In this document: piece after piece, positions 17,631 to 27,300 of the stretch
Numbering within the stretch: the first letter of the stretch is position 1
Layout of the letters: the number at the start of each line of letters is the position of its first letter
NCBI RefSeq assembly: GCF_021532655.1
Contig: NZ_JAKGAS010000016.1
Span: 1 to 64,000 of the forward strand
Direction: 5' to 3'
Source: Paraglaciecola algarum
Lineage (GTDB): Bacteria; Pseudomonadota; Gammaproteobacteria; Enterobacterales; Alteromonadaceae
DNA: 64,000 nt
The notes under the pieces: generated by a model
What the model was told of the DNA's origin: nothing
Seen by the model: only the letters and a program-made list of their open reading frames with translations
The model's database searches: none
Position numbers and translations under genes: made by a program

Positions 17631-18818
17631 ATGTTCGCAACGATTCAGCCACCACCTGCAGACCCGATTTTAGGTTTGTCTATTAAATTCAAAGCCGATA
17701 ATAATCCACTGAAAATTGATCTGGGACCAGGTATATATAAAGACGAAACCGGAGCAACGCCTGTTTTGGCTTGTGTAAAGGCTGCAGAAGCATTTCGTAC
17801 TGAGTTTGAACAGACTAAAATTTACTTAGGGTCGGCGGGTTCTGGGTTGTTCAATGAGCGTATTGCTAGTCTTTTGTTGGGTGACCATCAGGCAATCCAA
17901 GATAATAGGGTTCGGACTATTTCTACCCCAGGTGGTACCGGCGCTTTGCGTATTGCCGGCGAGTTCATTAATAGTAGCAAATCAGGGGCGACGATTTGGG
18001 TGAGTAATCCTACTTGGGCTAACCACCAAGGCGTGTTTACAGCAGCTGGCCTGAACGTTAAAACGTACCCTTATTATGATTATGATAATAAGTGTTTGGA
18101 TTTTGAAGGCATGATGAACGCACTGAAACAGGTTTCTAAAGATGATGCTGTTTTGGTACACGCTTGCTGTCACAACCCTAGTGGCATGGATTTAAATAAA
18201 GAACAGTGGCAACAGTTTGCTGAGCTGGCTAATGAGATTGGCTTTTTACCGGTTGTCGATATCGCTTATCAAGGCTTTGGCGCTGGGTTGGATGAAGATG
18301 CCTATGGCTTGCGTTTGTTAGCTGACAAAGTAGATCAACTGGTTGTTTGTAGCTCTTGTTCGAAGAATTTTGGCTTGTATCGGGATCGGATTGGCGCTTG
18401 TTCATTAATAGCTAAAAACAGCACAGTAGCTGATATCATCTATGCCGCCATCCAACGTGTGGTAAGAGTTAATTATTCTATGCCTCCTGCCCACGGTGCA
18501 GCGGTTGTGGAAACTATCCTAGGCTCTGAAGAGTTGACTAGCCAATGGCACGGTGAGCTTGAAGTGATGCGAGAGCGTATCAGCCAGATGCGCCAAGTAT
18601 TGGTGAGTAGTCTAGCTGATAAAGGTGTGAAGCAGGACTTTAGCTTTATCACACGCCAGAATGGTATGTTTTCTTTTCTGGGCATTAATGGTGAGCAGGT
18701 TCAACGTCTGCAGGACGAATTTAGTATTTACATAGTGGGCTCTAGCCGGATCAATCTGGCAGGCATTTCCCCTGACAATATCGACTACTTGAGTGAGTCT
18801 ATCGCCAAGGTTTTATAG
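17631..18818 (+). CDS. Class I aspartate/aromatic aminotransferase
   Basis: 395 residues, colinear with AspC/TyrB: N-terminal PPPADPILGL and GIYKDETGATPVL, the Schiff-base lysine in SCSKNFGLYRDRIGA, NYSMPPAHGA, and the C-terminal carboxylate-binding Arg in SSRINLAGI. It is a PLP enzyme exchanging amino groups between a dicarboxylic or aromatic amino acid and a 2-oxo acid. It lies just before the RraA-like gene and the glutamate mutase operon, separated by a terminator, so use of 3-methylaspartate/3-methyloxaloacetate as substrates is possible, but this is inference. Its sequence is not close enough to pick aspC or tyrB. Confidence 0.93.
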   Translation: MFATIQPPPADPILGLSIKFKADNNPLKIDLGPGIYKDETGATPVLACVKAAEAFRTEFEQTKIYLGSAGSGLFNERIASLLLGDHQAIQDNRVRTISTPGGTGALRIAGEFINSSKSGATIWVSNPTWANHQGVFTAAGLNVKTYPYYDYDNKCLDFEGMMNALKQVSKDDAVLVHACCHNPSGMDLNKEQWQQFAELANEIGFLPVVDIAYQGFGAGLDEDAYGLRLLADKVDQLVVCSSCSKNFGLYRDRIGACSLIAKNSTVADIIYAAIQRVVRVNYSMPPAHGAAVVETILGSEELTSQWHGELEVMRERISQMRQVLVSSLADKGVKQDFSFITRQNGMFSFLGINGEQVQRLQDEFSIYIVGSSRINLAGISPDNIDYLSESIAKVL

Positions 18819-18844
18819 TTAGAGCAAATTACTACAGCGAAAAC

Positions 18845-18883
18845 AAAAAATCCCACTTAGCTTTAAGCAAGGTGGGATTTTTT
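18845..18883. terminator. Bidirectional terminator
   Basis: AAAAATCCCACTT and AAGGTGGGATTTTT form a strong stem (with one bulge) around AGCTTTAAGC between the convergent aminotransferase and RraA-like genes. Confidence 0.88.
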
Positions 18884-18929
18884 ATAATTATGCTTTTTAT
18901 GGATACAGAGGATTTTAAAAAATCGAGGT

Positions 18930-19409
18930 TTAAACGATTTTCTCAGCAGTTACTATCACCCCATCATTATCGGTATACACATAATCACCTTCATTAAAGG
19001 TTACATCACCAAAGGATACAGAAATTGCACGCTGGCTTTTAGTGACGGGGATTGACTTGCGAGAGCAGGTACCTAATGCAATCAGCGCAACTGGGATATC
19101 CTGAATTTGTTCGGTGTCTCTCACATAACCATTTATGATTATGCCTGCGAAATTGTTTTTATGGGCAAACTTCATCAGATTCTCACCCACAACCGCAAAG
19201 TAATCCTGAGCGACATCGACTACCACTATCTTGCCAGTGCCATCTTCGTCGCGAAGCAGCGCTACAAGATCGGCGTTGTTTTTATCCAGCTTGATGGTAG
19301 TCACCACCCCTTGGCATTTATTTATTCCACCAAAATTTTGGTAACCGGGCCCTAATACTTTTGTTTTATCGGGGTATTCATCACAGATATCTGCTGTAAA
19401 AAAGTCCAT
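18930..19409 (-). CDS. RraA-like protein / HMG-aldolase fold
   Basis: I choose ATG 19409 (159 residues; AGGA 8 bases upstream) over an in-frame start 17 codons earlier, matching RraA length (about 160). It opens FTADICDEYPDK and keeps NFGG, VVVD, the substrate-binding Arg-Asp in NGYVRDTE, and ALGTCSRKS. The usual GGGS-R stretch after VVVD is replaced by VAQDYFAVVGEN. The family includes the RNase E inhibitor RraA and divalent-metal aldolases acting on 4-hydroxy-4-methyl-2-oxoglutarate that also decarboxylate oxaloacetate. Presence of Arg-Asp and SRKS leaves an enzymatic role open. It is divergent from the glutamate mutase operon and shares its upstream region with three phased repeats. Confidence 0.85.
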   Translation of the reverse strand: MDFFTADICDEYPDKTKVLGPGYQNFGGINKCQGVVTTIKLDKNNADLVALLRDEDGTGKIVVVDVAQDYFAVVGENLMKFAHKNNFAGIIINGYVRDTEQIQDIPVALIALGTCSRKSIPVTKSQRAISVSFGDVTFNEGDYVYTDNDGVIVTAEKIV

Positions 19410-19463
19410 CGCTATTGTCCTGCTCGAAAAAAGGTTGAAAATTCTATCACTGAAGACCAATTA

Positions 19464-19522
19464 TTTGCATAGAAATTTGCTGATTTTGCATAGAAATTTA
19501 GTAGTTTTGCATAAATATTTGA
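19464..19522. promoter_or_regulatory. Three 21-bp-phased direct repeats in the RraA/mutase divergent promoter
   Basis: TTTGCATAGAAATTT occurs at 19464, near-identically at 19485, and as TTTGCATAAATATTT at 19506. The spacing is exactly 21 bp, two helical turns, so a protein would sit on one face of the DNA. It lies between the RraA-like start (19409) and the mutase start (19561). The regulator is not identified. Confidence 0.75.
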
Positions 19523-19560
19523 TAACATTGCGGCCTTTAATTTTCACAGGTGCAATATTG

Positions 19561-19983
19561 ATGAAGGTAGTTACAGGGGTCGTTGGCAATGATATTCATG
19601 TGGTCGCCAACCGCTTGATTGATCTTTCCTTACGAGCTAGGGGTTATGAAGTGTTTAATCTCGGAGTAAACACCTATTTGGAAGAGTTTTTTGATGCCGT
19701 AGTGGAAACTGGCGCAGATGTCTTGTTGATTTCATCCCTTAACGGCGAAGCAGAAGGGTGGGGCAGGGAAGTAAAACCTTTATTGACCCAATACAAAAAG
19801 CTGGACGATGTGGTCATGATGATTGGTGGCAACCTTGTTGTTGGCCGCGGTGATCCTGACGAAATCCAGCGTAAATATAAAAGTTATGGGTTTGATTTGG
19901 TATGCCATCAAATTGACCTCAACACCGGCCTAGACATGCTGGAAACCCATCTTGAAAAAAGAACACAAGAGAGTAATGCCTAA
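19561..19983 (+). CDS. Glutamate (methylaspartate) mutase small subunit-like, cobalamin-binding
   Basis: I place the start at ATG 19561 (140 residues, matching the about 137 of GlmS/MutS); the frame is open further upstream but through the repeat region. B12-binding fold signatures: GVVGNDIHVVANR (His as lower axial cobalt ligand; the family DxHxxG here reads DxHxxA), LLISSLNGEAEGWG, and MIGGNLVVGRGDPD. With the large subunit next door it would form adenosylcobalamin-dependent glutamate mutase, converting L-glutamate to threo-3-methylaspartate. TAATG couples its stop to the next start. The altered Gly and a Glu/Trp-rich loop set it apart from clostridial enzymes. Confidence 0.88.
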   Translation: MKVVTGVVGNDIHVVANRLIDLSLRARGYEVFNLGVNTYLEEFFDAVVETGADVLLISSLNGEAEGWGREVKPLLTQYKKLDDVVMMIGGNLVVGRGDPDEIQRKYKSYGFDLVCHQIDLNTGLDMLETHLEKRTQESNA

Positions 19984-21353
19984 TGAGTTTATTGCAGGAA
20001 GAGCGAAAAATCATACTCAGTAATGAGTTTGTTGATGCTTTTGACTTTGCTGAGGTGACAGACTTTGTAAAAAACGCGAGTAAAGAGCTGTTCATTTCTC
20101 ACCATTTTAAAAAAAATAAGAACAAAAAAATGATGGTGCAACCGCGAGGCGGTTTCCCTACCTATGAAAAACAATATGCCCTTTATGAGTTTTTTCTTAA
20201 GGCAAATGTGGATGTATTACCGCTGACTGTTGATTCTAATACTCGCTTGAACGATTACGCAACTGCTCAGAAAATGCTTCGTCTTAGTGAAGAAAACAAC
20301 ATAGACATGCTTAATGGCTACCCACTGGTGACTCACGGTTATCGTACAACCCGCAAAATGATTACCCATTTTGACAAGCCGGTGAGCTTGCGTCATGGTA
20401 CGCCGGATGCTCGTCTGTTAATTGAGACGGCTATTGCCTCAGGTATATTTGAAATTGAAGGCGGTCCAATAACGTATTTACTGCCTTATTCTAAAAATTT
20501 CCCACTCGATAAGGCATTTCTTTACTGGAAGTATGTTGAACGAGTTTGCGCTAATTACTCACAATTGAATGAGCCGATCAATCGAGAATCTTTTGGTCCG
20601 TTGACAGCAACTATGGTACCTCCGTCAATCACTATTGTGATCCAACTGCTTGAAATGCTGCTATCACTAGAAGAAGGGGTTAAATCATTTTCGGTATCGT
20701 TTGCTCAACAGGGCTCGATGATGCAGGACATTGTGACTGGTGCTGTCCTGAAAAAATTGGCTCGATTCTATGCCGAAGAAATCGGTTGTGGCGATGCAGA
20801 CATTCATTTGGTTTATCATCAATGGATGGGCGCTTTCCCGATGAATCGCGACTACGCAGACCAACTGATCAATATGTCTACTGTGATCGCTTCTATGGTT
20901 GGCGCTGACAAAATCATCACTAAAACCTGTGAAGAAGCCGTGGGTATTCCTACCAAAGAAGCCAATGCTAAAACTGTGGCCAATACTCAATATACCTTGC
21001 GTATTCTCAATGGGTTGCCAAGCGTGGTTGATGAAGAAGAAGAGGAAATCCTCACCCTTGAAGTCAAAGCGATTATGGAAGCTGTGTTTAATGATCCTGC
21101 TGATACCCTTTGGCGTAAGGTATTTAACTGTATCAAAAGTGGCATTATCGACGTACCTTTCTCACCACATATTATCAACCACAATGAAATGATAACGCTG
21201 CGTGATGCACAAAAGAACATTCGTATCATTAAGCGAGGCAATGTACCTATGCCCGATCGCTGCTATGAGTATCATAAGTCTCAGTGCGATCTATCCAAAG
21301 ACACTACCAGTATCGTTAACGATATTATTCACGATATAGGAATTATGCAATGA
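19983..21353 (+). CDS. Glutamate (methylaspartate) mutase large subunit-like
   Basis: 456 residues, slightly shorter than GlmE (about 480). The TIM-barrel substrate motifs are present: QPRGGFPTYEKQ (about 53-64), NGYPLVTHGYRTTRKM (about 111-126) and RHGTPDARLL (about 137-146), whose arginines hold the glutamate carboxylates in the clostridial structure. ATG overlaps the small-subunit stop, and the stop overlaps the next start (ATGA), so translation is coupled across three genes. No methylaspartase is seen nearby, so the classical fermentation route is not complete here. Confidence 0.92.
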   Translation: MSLLQEERKIILSNEFVDAFDFAEVTDFVKNASKELFISHHFKKNKNKKMMVQPRGGFPTYEKQYALYEFFLKANVDVLPLTVDSNTRLNDYATAQKMLRLSEENNIDMLNGYPLVTHGYRTTRKMITHFDKPVSLRHGTPDARLLIETAIASGIFEIEGGPITYLLPYSKNFPLDKAFLYWKYVERVCANYSQLNEPINRESFGPLTATMVPPSITIVIQLLEMLLSLEEGVKSFSVSFAQQGSMMQDIVTGAVLKKLARFYAEEIGCGDADIHLVYHQWMGAFPMNRDYADQLINMSTVIASMVGADKIITKTCEEAVGIPTKEANAKTVANTQYTLRILNGLPSVVDEEEEEILTLEVKAIMEAVFNDPADTLWRKVFNCIKSGIIDVPFSPHIINHNEMITLRDAQKNIRIIKRGNVPMPDRCYEYHKSQCDLSKDTTSIVNDIIHDIGIMQ

Positions 21354-22552
21354 GTAAGTCCGTAGAGAAATTGTTGATAGATGTGGGGAGCACCTACATG
21401 AAGGTTAGTACCTCAGGTCATGTGGAACAGCATTTTCGTGATTTTAATCAGGATATTCTGGATGACCTAGTGAATAAATGTGGTGATACTCTAAAGCGTT
21501 TTGAAAAAGACGATGTTCACATTTGCTCTTCGGCAAATGGCGGTCTGACTACCTTGATTATAGGTGTCACTCAGTCATTTTCCCTAAAGTATGCAACCAA
21601 TATTGCTTTCAATTCTGGTATTAATATTATTGATACCATTCTTTATCAGAATATAGAAGATTACTCTGTACCAAGTGAACCAGTGGATGTGGTTATCATT
21701 GTGGGCGGCATCGACAGTCACAGTGAACTATTTTCCGACAGCCTTTATTGTTACCTTGAGCAGCTTACCTACTCAAATATTGTATTTGTTGGCAGTGAAA
21801 AAGACGCTCCTGTTATTAAGTCTAAAATTGATGAAGTGGTAGTCTTGCCTAATATTATCGACAACCGTCTACACATTGTGGAAGAGCACCTGAAAGAATA
21901 CCTGACCAACTTGTACCAACAGGACATCGAAGGCAAAGAAGATATTAAGCATCTGTACGATATCACTAATAATCAGATCTTCTCGACTCCCTATATCGTT
22001 AACAAAGCTTTGCCTCATATCGATGCGCGCTTTGCTGTAGTCGACCCCTTTATCTTACTGGATATAGGTGGAGCCACCACAGATATTCATTACTCTAAGG
22101 ACTTGGTGGACGAAAATATCGTCACAGAAAACGAATATGATCGTTTGGTTTTCAAAAAGTTAGGGGTGTATAAATCCCGTGAGTCTTTGATTTTTTCGGC
22201 CAAAGATAACGAATTCGTATATGAACTGTTAATGCACTTAAAAGTGACAGAGAATATCCTTGAGGAGCACAGCAAGCGGGCAACTAAAATACTGATGCAG
22301 TTGGCTATCTTTTTGGTATTGTGCAAAACCTCTCACTATCGCAAGGCGTATATAAACTTAAAGCTGTTGGCCATCAATTCGATTGTTTTTACTGGTGGTA
22401 TAACTAAGGTCTTAAACCAAGAAGAAGTGGAAGATATTGTGGCTTTCTTCTATAAAAAGGTTTTGACCTCAGAACATAAACCTCGATCAATCATAGATAA
22501 CAATTACGATATTTGGACATTGGGCGCGAAGGAGTTAGAAGCATGTCAATAA
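21350..22552 (+). CDS. MutL/GlmL-like ASKHA-fold protein
   Basis: 400 residues with the actin-like ATPase motifs of glutamate-mutase MutL: LLIDVGSTYMKV (about 8-19), VVIIVGGIDSH (about 123), ILLDIGGATTDIHY (about 231) and IVFTGGITKVL (about 344). GlmL proteins accompany glutamate mutases and are thought to reactivate or chaperone the B12 enzyme. It is about 60 residues shorter than clostridial MutL. The start overlaps the large-subunit stop and the stop overlaps the ligase start. Confidence 0.9.
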   Translation: MSKSVEKLLIDVGSTYMKVSTSGHVEQHFRDFNQDILDDLVNKCGDTLKRFEKDDVHICSSANGGLTTLIIGVTQSFSLKYATNIAFNSGINIIDTILYQNIEDYSVPSEPVDVVIIVGGIDSHSELFSDSLYCYLEQLTYSNIVFVGSEKDAPVIKSKIDEVVVLPNIIDNRLHIVEEHLKEYLTNLYQQDIEGKEDIKHLYDITNNQIFSTPYIVNKALPHIDARFAVVDPFILLDIGGATTDIHYSKDLVDENIVTENEYDRLVFKKLGVYKSRESLIFSAKDNEFVYELLMHLKVTENILEEHSKRATKILMQLAIFLVLCKTSHYRKAYINLKLLAINSIVFTGGITKVLNQEEVEDIVAFFYKKVLTSEHKPRSIIDNNYDIWTLGAKELEACQ

Positions 22553-24117
22553 ATTGTATGAGAGCGGTGCTTGAAGCAGCAGCGAAATCCCAACCGGAAA
22601 AGCCTGCCGTTGTATTAAATGACCAGCAGCTGACATACGCGCAACTGTTTACCCGGGTTAATCAGGTAGCATTCTATCTCGATGAGCTAGGTTTACCTAA
22701 GGGCAGCCGTATTGGCATCTACTCGAAAAAGTGCATTGATCAGGTTGTGGCGATATTAGCTGTTATGTCGACCAAGCATATTTTGGTGCCTATGACCCAG
22801 TTTTTAAAAACCGAGCAAGTTGAGTACATTATCAATGATTGTGACATCAAGTGTGTTTTAACTGATCAGAAGCACTTGGGCGCTATTGAACAAAGTAACT
22901 TTGCTGGAAAAGTAGTGTGCTATGAGACTACTCGAAGTGAAATCGCTTCTTTTGAAGAAATTTACAAGTACTATAACAAGCCTTATAACAGTGACATTAA
23001 TGGCCATGACAATGCACTGATTACCTATTCCTTTGGTCTAACGGGCACGCCTAAAGGCATAGTGATCTCCCATCGTAACTTGATAGATTCGGCGCGAGTA
23101 GTATCTCAGTATCTGGATTTACAGCAAGATGATGTTATCTCTGGCTTGTTGATCTTCAATCTGGACTATGGTCTAAATCAGATATTCTGTAGTTTATATA
23201 AGCGCGCTACTTTAGCTTTACATAGTTTTATTCTGCCAGATGATTTCTTTAACCACTTAATCAACGACAAAGTCACTGTTTTGCCTTTAATGCCTTTTAA
23301 TATCTCTCAGATGTTTGAAGGCGGTAACCAGCGCCTGCCTAGTCCTGAATTATTTGACAGCTTGAGGATCATTACATCTTCTGGCGGCAATGTTTCAGCG
23401 GGTATGATCCGCGATTGTAAGAAACAGTTTTCTCAGGCCAAATTCTATTCTATGCATGGGCTGACGGAAGCGTTCCGTTCCACCTACTTAGATCCATCAC
23501 AGGTTGAGATCCGCCCTGATTCTATTGGCAAGGCCATTCCAGACGTTGAACTGTATGTGATTAATGAAAACGGTAAAGAGTGTGCGGTTAGAGAAGTAGG
23601 GGAGTTAATTCATCGTGGGGGCTATATCTATCGTGGTTATTGGAATGCACCAGAAGAAACCGCCATGCGCTTTAAATCGGTTGAGATACTAAGTGATGCC
23701 GTCGATTTAGAAGGAAATCTAACCGATGAGACTGTCGTTGCTACTGGTGACTATGTGTATAAAGACGAAGAAGGCTATTTCTACTTTGTATCTCGCCATG
23801 ACGATATGATCAAAACGCGAGGTTTTAGAGTTTCACCCTATGAGATTGAATCTGTAGTGGCTAAAAATATTCCGCAAATTAAGCAATGCGCGGTATTTGG
23901 TATGGATAATGAACAGATTGAAGAAGAAGTGGTGATGGTCTACTCGGCTGATAAAGAAATTACCAAAAAGGAAATCTTGTTTGAGCTGAAGAAACACTTA
24001 GCCTCTTATATGTTGCCCAGCAAAGTTGTGTTTAAACGTTCGTTACCTTTAGTGCAAAGTGACAATAATCGAATCAATAAAGATCAGCTTAAGCGGGAAA
24101 TGTCACAAGGATTATAG
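22543..24117 (+). CDS. AMP-forming acyl/aminoacyl ligase, exosortase-A-associated type
   Basis: Start at ATG 22543 (AAGGAG 8 bases upstream, overlapping the MutL stop), 524 residues. ANL-family motifs: a modified P-loop YSFGLTGTPKGIVIS (usual TSGSTG), GLTEAFRSTYL, RPDSIGKAIP, GDYVYKDEEGYFYFVSRHDDMIKTRG, and a C-terminal NRINKDQLKR with the catalytic Lys. FNLDYGLNQIF and the GLTEAFRSTYL region resemble the exosortase-A-associated ligase family (TIGR03098), which usually sits in exopolysaccharide/PEP-CTERM loci. No carrier protein gene is adjacent. Being in the mutase operon, it may activate the mutase product or a derivative; the substrate is unknown. Confidence 0.85.
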   Translation: MSINCMRAVLEAAAKSQPEKPAVVLNDQQLTYAQLFTRVNQVAFYLDELGLPKGSRIGIYSKKCIDQVVAILAVMSTKHILVPMTQFLKTEQVEYIINDCDIKCVLTDQKHLGAIEQSNFAGKVVCYETTRSEIASFEEIYKYYNKPYNSDINGHDNALITYSFGLTGTPKGIVISHRNLIDSARVVSQYLDLQQDDVISGLLIFNLDYGLNQIFCSLYKRATLALHSFILPDDFFNHLINDKVTVLPLMPFNISQMFEGGNQRLPSPELFDSLRIITSSGGNVSAGMIRDCKKQFSQAKFYSMHGLTEAFRSTYLDPSQVEIRPDSIGKAIPDVELYVINENGKECAVREVGELIHRGGYIYRGYWNAPEETAMRFKSVEILSDAVDLEGNLTDETVVATGDYVYKDEEGYFYFVSRHDDMIKTRGFRVSPYEIESVVAKNIPQIKQCAVFGMDNEQIEEEVVMVYSADKEITKKEILFELKKHLASYMLPSKVVFKRSLPLVQSDNNRINKDQLKREMSQGL

Positions 24118-24182
24118 TTAAGCCTAACTCGAAGCTATGCCTTTCAATAACCGATAAACCTTACCTTTCTTTTTTGTATCCT

Positions 24183-24216
24183 CCCCCTCCTTTTAAATAA
24201 TGAGGGGGCTATTTAA
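24183..24216 (+). terminator. Terminator of the mutase-ligase operon
   Basis: CCCCCTC (24183-24189) pairs with GAGGGGG (24202-24208), followed by CTATTTAAT. Confidence 0.75.
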
Positions 24217-24348
24217 TCAATTTTTAGTTATGTGACATAGCTGCTATAAGGCTAGCCTTTTGCTATTAAGTAGGTAATGCTTGTAATACCATTAGTTACT
24301 ATAATCGGTATTAATCAAAAAGTGATATAGAGAATAGGGGGGATTTGT

Positions 24349-24357
24349 TGGTATAAT
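24349..24357 (+). promoter_or_regulatory. Extended -10 promoter of the D-2-hydroxyglutarate dehydrogenase gene
   Basis: TGGTATAAT is a perfect extended -10 (TGnTATAAT) 40 bp before the ATG at 24397; the -35 region is poor, as often with extended -10 promoters. Confidence 0.6.
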
Positions 24358-24396
24358 TGCACCATCATTTTTGCCTTTGAATCTGAACTTATTACT

Positions 24397-27300
24397 ATGC
24401 TTCCAGCGTTAGATCCCCGCTCAATTATCGAGAGTGATTACCAAGAATTTTTAGCTGCGTTAAAACAATCATCATTTTCTGGTGATATTGAATTTAGTTA
24501 TGCCAGCCGATTGGCTGTGTCGACTGACAATTCAATTTACCAGAAGCTTCCACAAGCCGTGGTTTTGCCTAAAAGTATCGAAGATATTTCTGTTATAGGT
24601 AGCATTGCGAATCAGTTTGAAAACGTTAAGTTTTCAGCTCGTGGGGGCGGTACAGGGACCAATGGCCAATCATTAACCTCTGGTATTATTGTGGATGTGT
24701 CTCGCCACATGAATAAAGTGTTGGAAGTAAATGTCGAAGAAAAGTGGGCGCGTGTGCAGGCCGGCGTGGTAAAAGATCAATTAAATGATGTGCTAAGGCC
24801 GTTAGGATTTTTCTTTGCCCCAGATTTGTCTACCAGTAACCGTGCTACTGTGGGTGGCATGATCAGCACTGATGCTTCCGGCCAAGGCTCTTTGGTCTAT
24901 GGTAAAACCAGTGATCATGTTTTAGGTCTAACCTCAGTTTTAGCTGATGGCACTGTGTTAAATACTCAGCCAATGGATATTGAAGAAGCTAAAAACATTG
25001 CTGATGGAACTTCAGCCCAAGCGCAAGTAACCAAACAGTTATTAGATACCTGCCTAGGAAAGCGCCAACAGATACTTGATAAATTCCCTCGATTAAATCG
25101 CTTTTTAACTGGGTATGATCTAGAAAATACCCTAAACGACGATTTATCAAAACTTGATATCAGTCGTGTGATTACTGGTTCTGAAGGTTCATTAGCCTTT
25201 GTGGCAGAAGCCAAATTGAATATTACCCCTATCGCTACCTTTAAAGCCTTAGTGAACGTTAAGTATGATTCTTTTGAATCCGCCTTAAGACACGCTCCCA
25301 GTATGGTGGCAGCTAACGCCACATCAGTTGAGACGGTTGATAGCAATGTATTGAATTTGGCTAAACAAGATATCATTTGGCATTTAGTCAAAGATTTAAT
25401 TACTGAAGTGGAAGGTAAAACTGTATTGGGCCTGAACATGGTGGAATACAATAGTAATGACCAAGCGGATATTGAGCAAAAAATAGCTAAACTTTCAGAA
25501 AGTTTAAACAAAGCCAGTGACAAAGGAGTGATTGGTTTTCAAGTCACTTACGACAAAGCTGATATAAATAAAATTTACGCTATGCGTAAGAAGTCTGTGG
25601 GTTTGTTAGGTAAAACTAAAGGCGAGAAAAAACCTTTAGCATTCGTAGAAGATACAGCCGTTCCTCCTGAGAATTTAGCTGACTTTATTATGGAGTTTAG
25701 AGCATTACTTGATAGTTATGATTTGAAATATGGCATGTTTGGTCATGTAGATGCAGGCGTGTTACATGTGCGTCCAGCCTTGGATATGTGCGATCCAGAA
25801 CAAGAAAAAATGATCCCTGTTATTTCAGACAAAGTTGTGGAGCTGGTGGCAAAGTATGGCGGTTTAATGTGGGGAGAGCACGGTAAAGGTTACCGCAGTG
25901 AATATACCCCTCAGTTTTTTGGTGAAGAGTTATACACCGAATTGCGTAAAATTAAATCTGTGTTTGATCCACTTAACAAGATGAATCCGGGCAAAGTCTG
26001 TACACCACTAAACTCAAGTGAAGAGTTGGTCAAAGTGTCTGATAAAAAACGTGGTGAGTTTGACAGACAAATCCCAATTGAAATACGTACGTCTTTTGAA
26101 GCAGCCATGAGTTGTAATGGTAACGGTTTATGTTTTAATTACGACACCACTTCTCCTATGTGTCCTTCATTTAAAGTGACGGGTGATAGACGTCATAGCC
26201 CTAAAGGCCGAGCTGGTATTGTGCGTGAGTGGTTAAGGTTATTGTCTGAGCGAAATATTGATATAAAAGAGCTAGAGCACAACGAAGATCCACCCACTTG
26301 GTTTGAACGTTTTAGAAACACCACAGATAAAAATGTAGCCGATGACTTTTCTCATCAAGTATTAGAAGTGATGGAAGGCTGTTTGGCTTGTAAGGCGTGT
26401 TCTAGTCAATGTCCGGTAAGTGTGGATGTACCTAGTTTTAGATCGCGGTTTTTAAGTATTTATCATCAAAGGTACATGCGTCCAGCTAAGGATCATTTAG
26501 TGGGCAACATTGAAAAAATGGCACCTTTGATGGCAAAAGTTCCAAGCGTGGTGAATTTTTTCTTAAAACAAAATTGGTTAAATACAGTTATTCGTAAAAC
26601 CGTGGGTTACGTGGATACACCTATCTTGTCTGAGCCAACGTTAGATAAAAGGTTGGTAAACACACCAAGCTCTCAATTTAATTTAGATAAGTTAAAAATG
26701 TTAAAGCCTGCTGAGTTGGCGAAAAAAGTATGCATAGTACAAGATCCATTTACCAGTTATTACGATGCTGATGTTGTGGAGTCTTTGGTAACCCTAATGA
26801 CCAAGTTAGGTTATGAACCCATACTGTTGCCATTTATGCCAAATGGTAAACCACAACATGTTAAAGGGTTTTTAAAAGAGTTTGCACAAACCGCAAAAAA
26901 TGCTGCAGATTTACTCAATCAATTAGCAGATTTAAACATGCCTTTGATAGGCGTGGATCCTTCTATGGTGCTTTGTTATCGAGATGAATACACAAAAATA
27001 TTAGGCAAAGAGCGTGGAGACTTTAACGTACAATTGGTACATGAATGGTTAAGAGGATTAACTCTACCTGAAGTAAAACAAACCAGTGGGGATACCACAA
27101 CTTATGCCTTGTTTGGTCACTGTAGTGAAAAAACAGCTTTGCCTACTTCTGAAAAAGAATGGCAGAACATATTCCAAAAAGTAGGTTTAGTATTAAAATC
27201 TATTCCAGTTGGGTGTTGTGGTATGGCCGGTACCTTCGGTCATGAAGCCAGTCATTTAGAAGAGTCTAAAGGTTTATACCAGTTAAGTTGGGAGCAAGCT

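Noticed and set aside
17489..17686. 65-codon plus-strand frame before the aminotransferase
   Set aside because: Overlaps the well-supported aminotransferase start in another frame and has no recognisable features.
19461..19525. CRISPR-like reading of the phased repeats
   Set aside because: Units are about 15 bp with 6-bp spacers and no cas genes; this is a promoter element, and no CRISPR array was seen elsewhere.
19410..19560. Possible cobalamin riboswitch before the B12-dependent mutase
   Set aside because: Only about 150 bp is available, and neither the B12 box nor the long multi-stem structure is present; the space is filled by the 21-bp repeats.
22513..22542. Upstream start for the AMP ligase
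   Set aside because: It would add ten residues overlapping the MutL-like gene; ATG 22543 has a good AAGGAG and the usual stop-start overlap.
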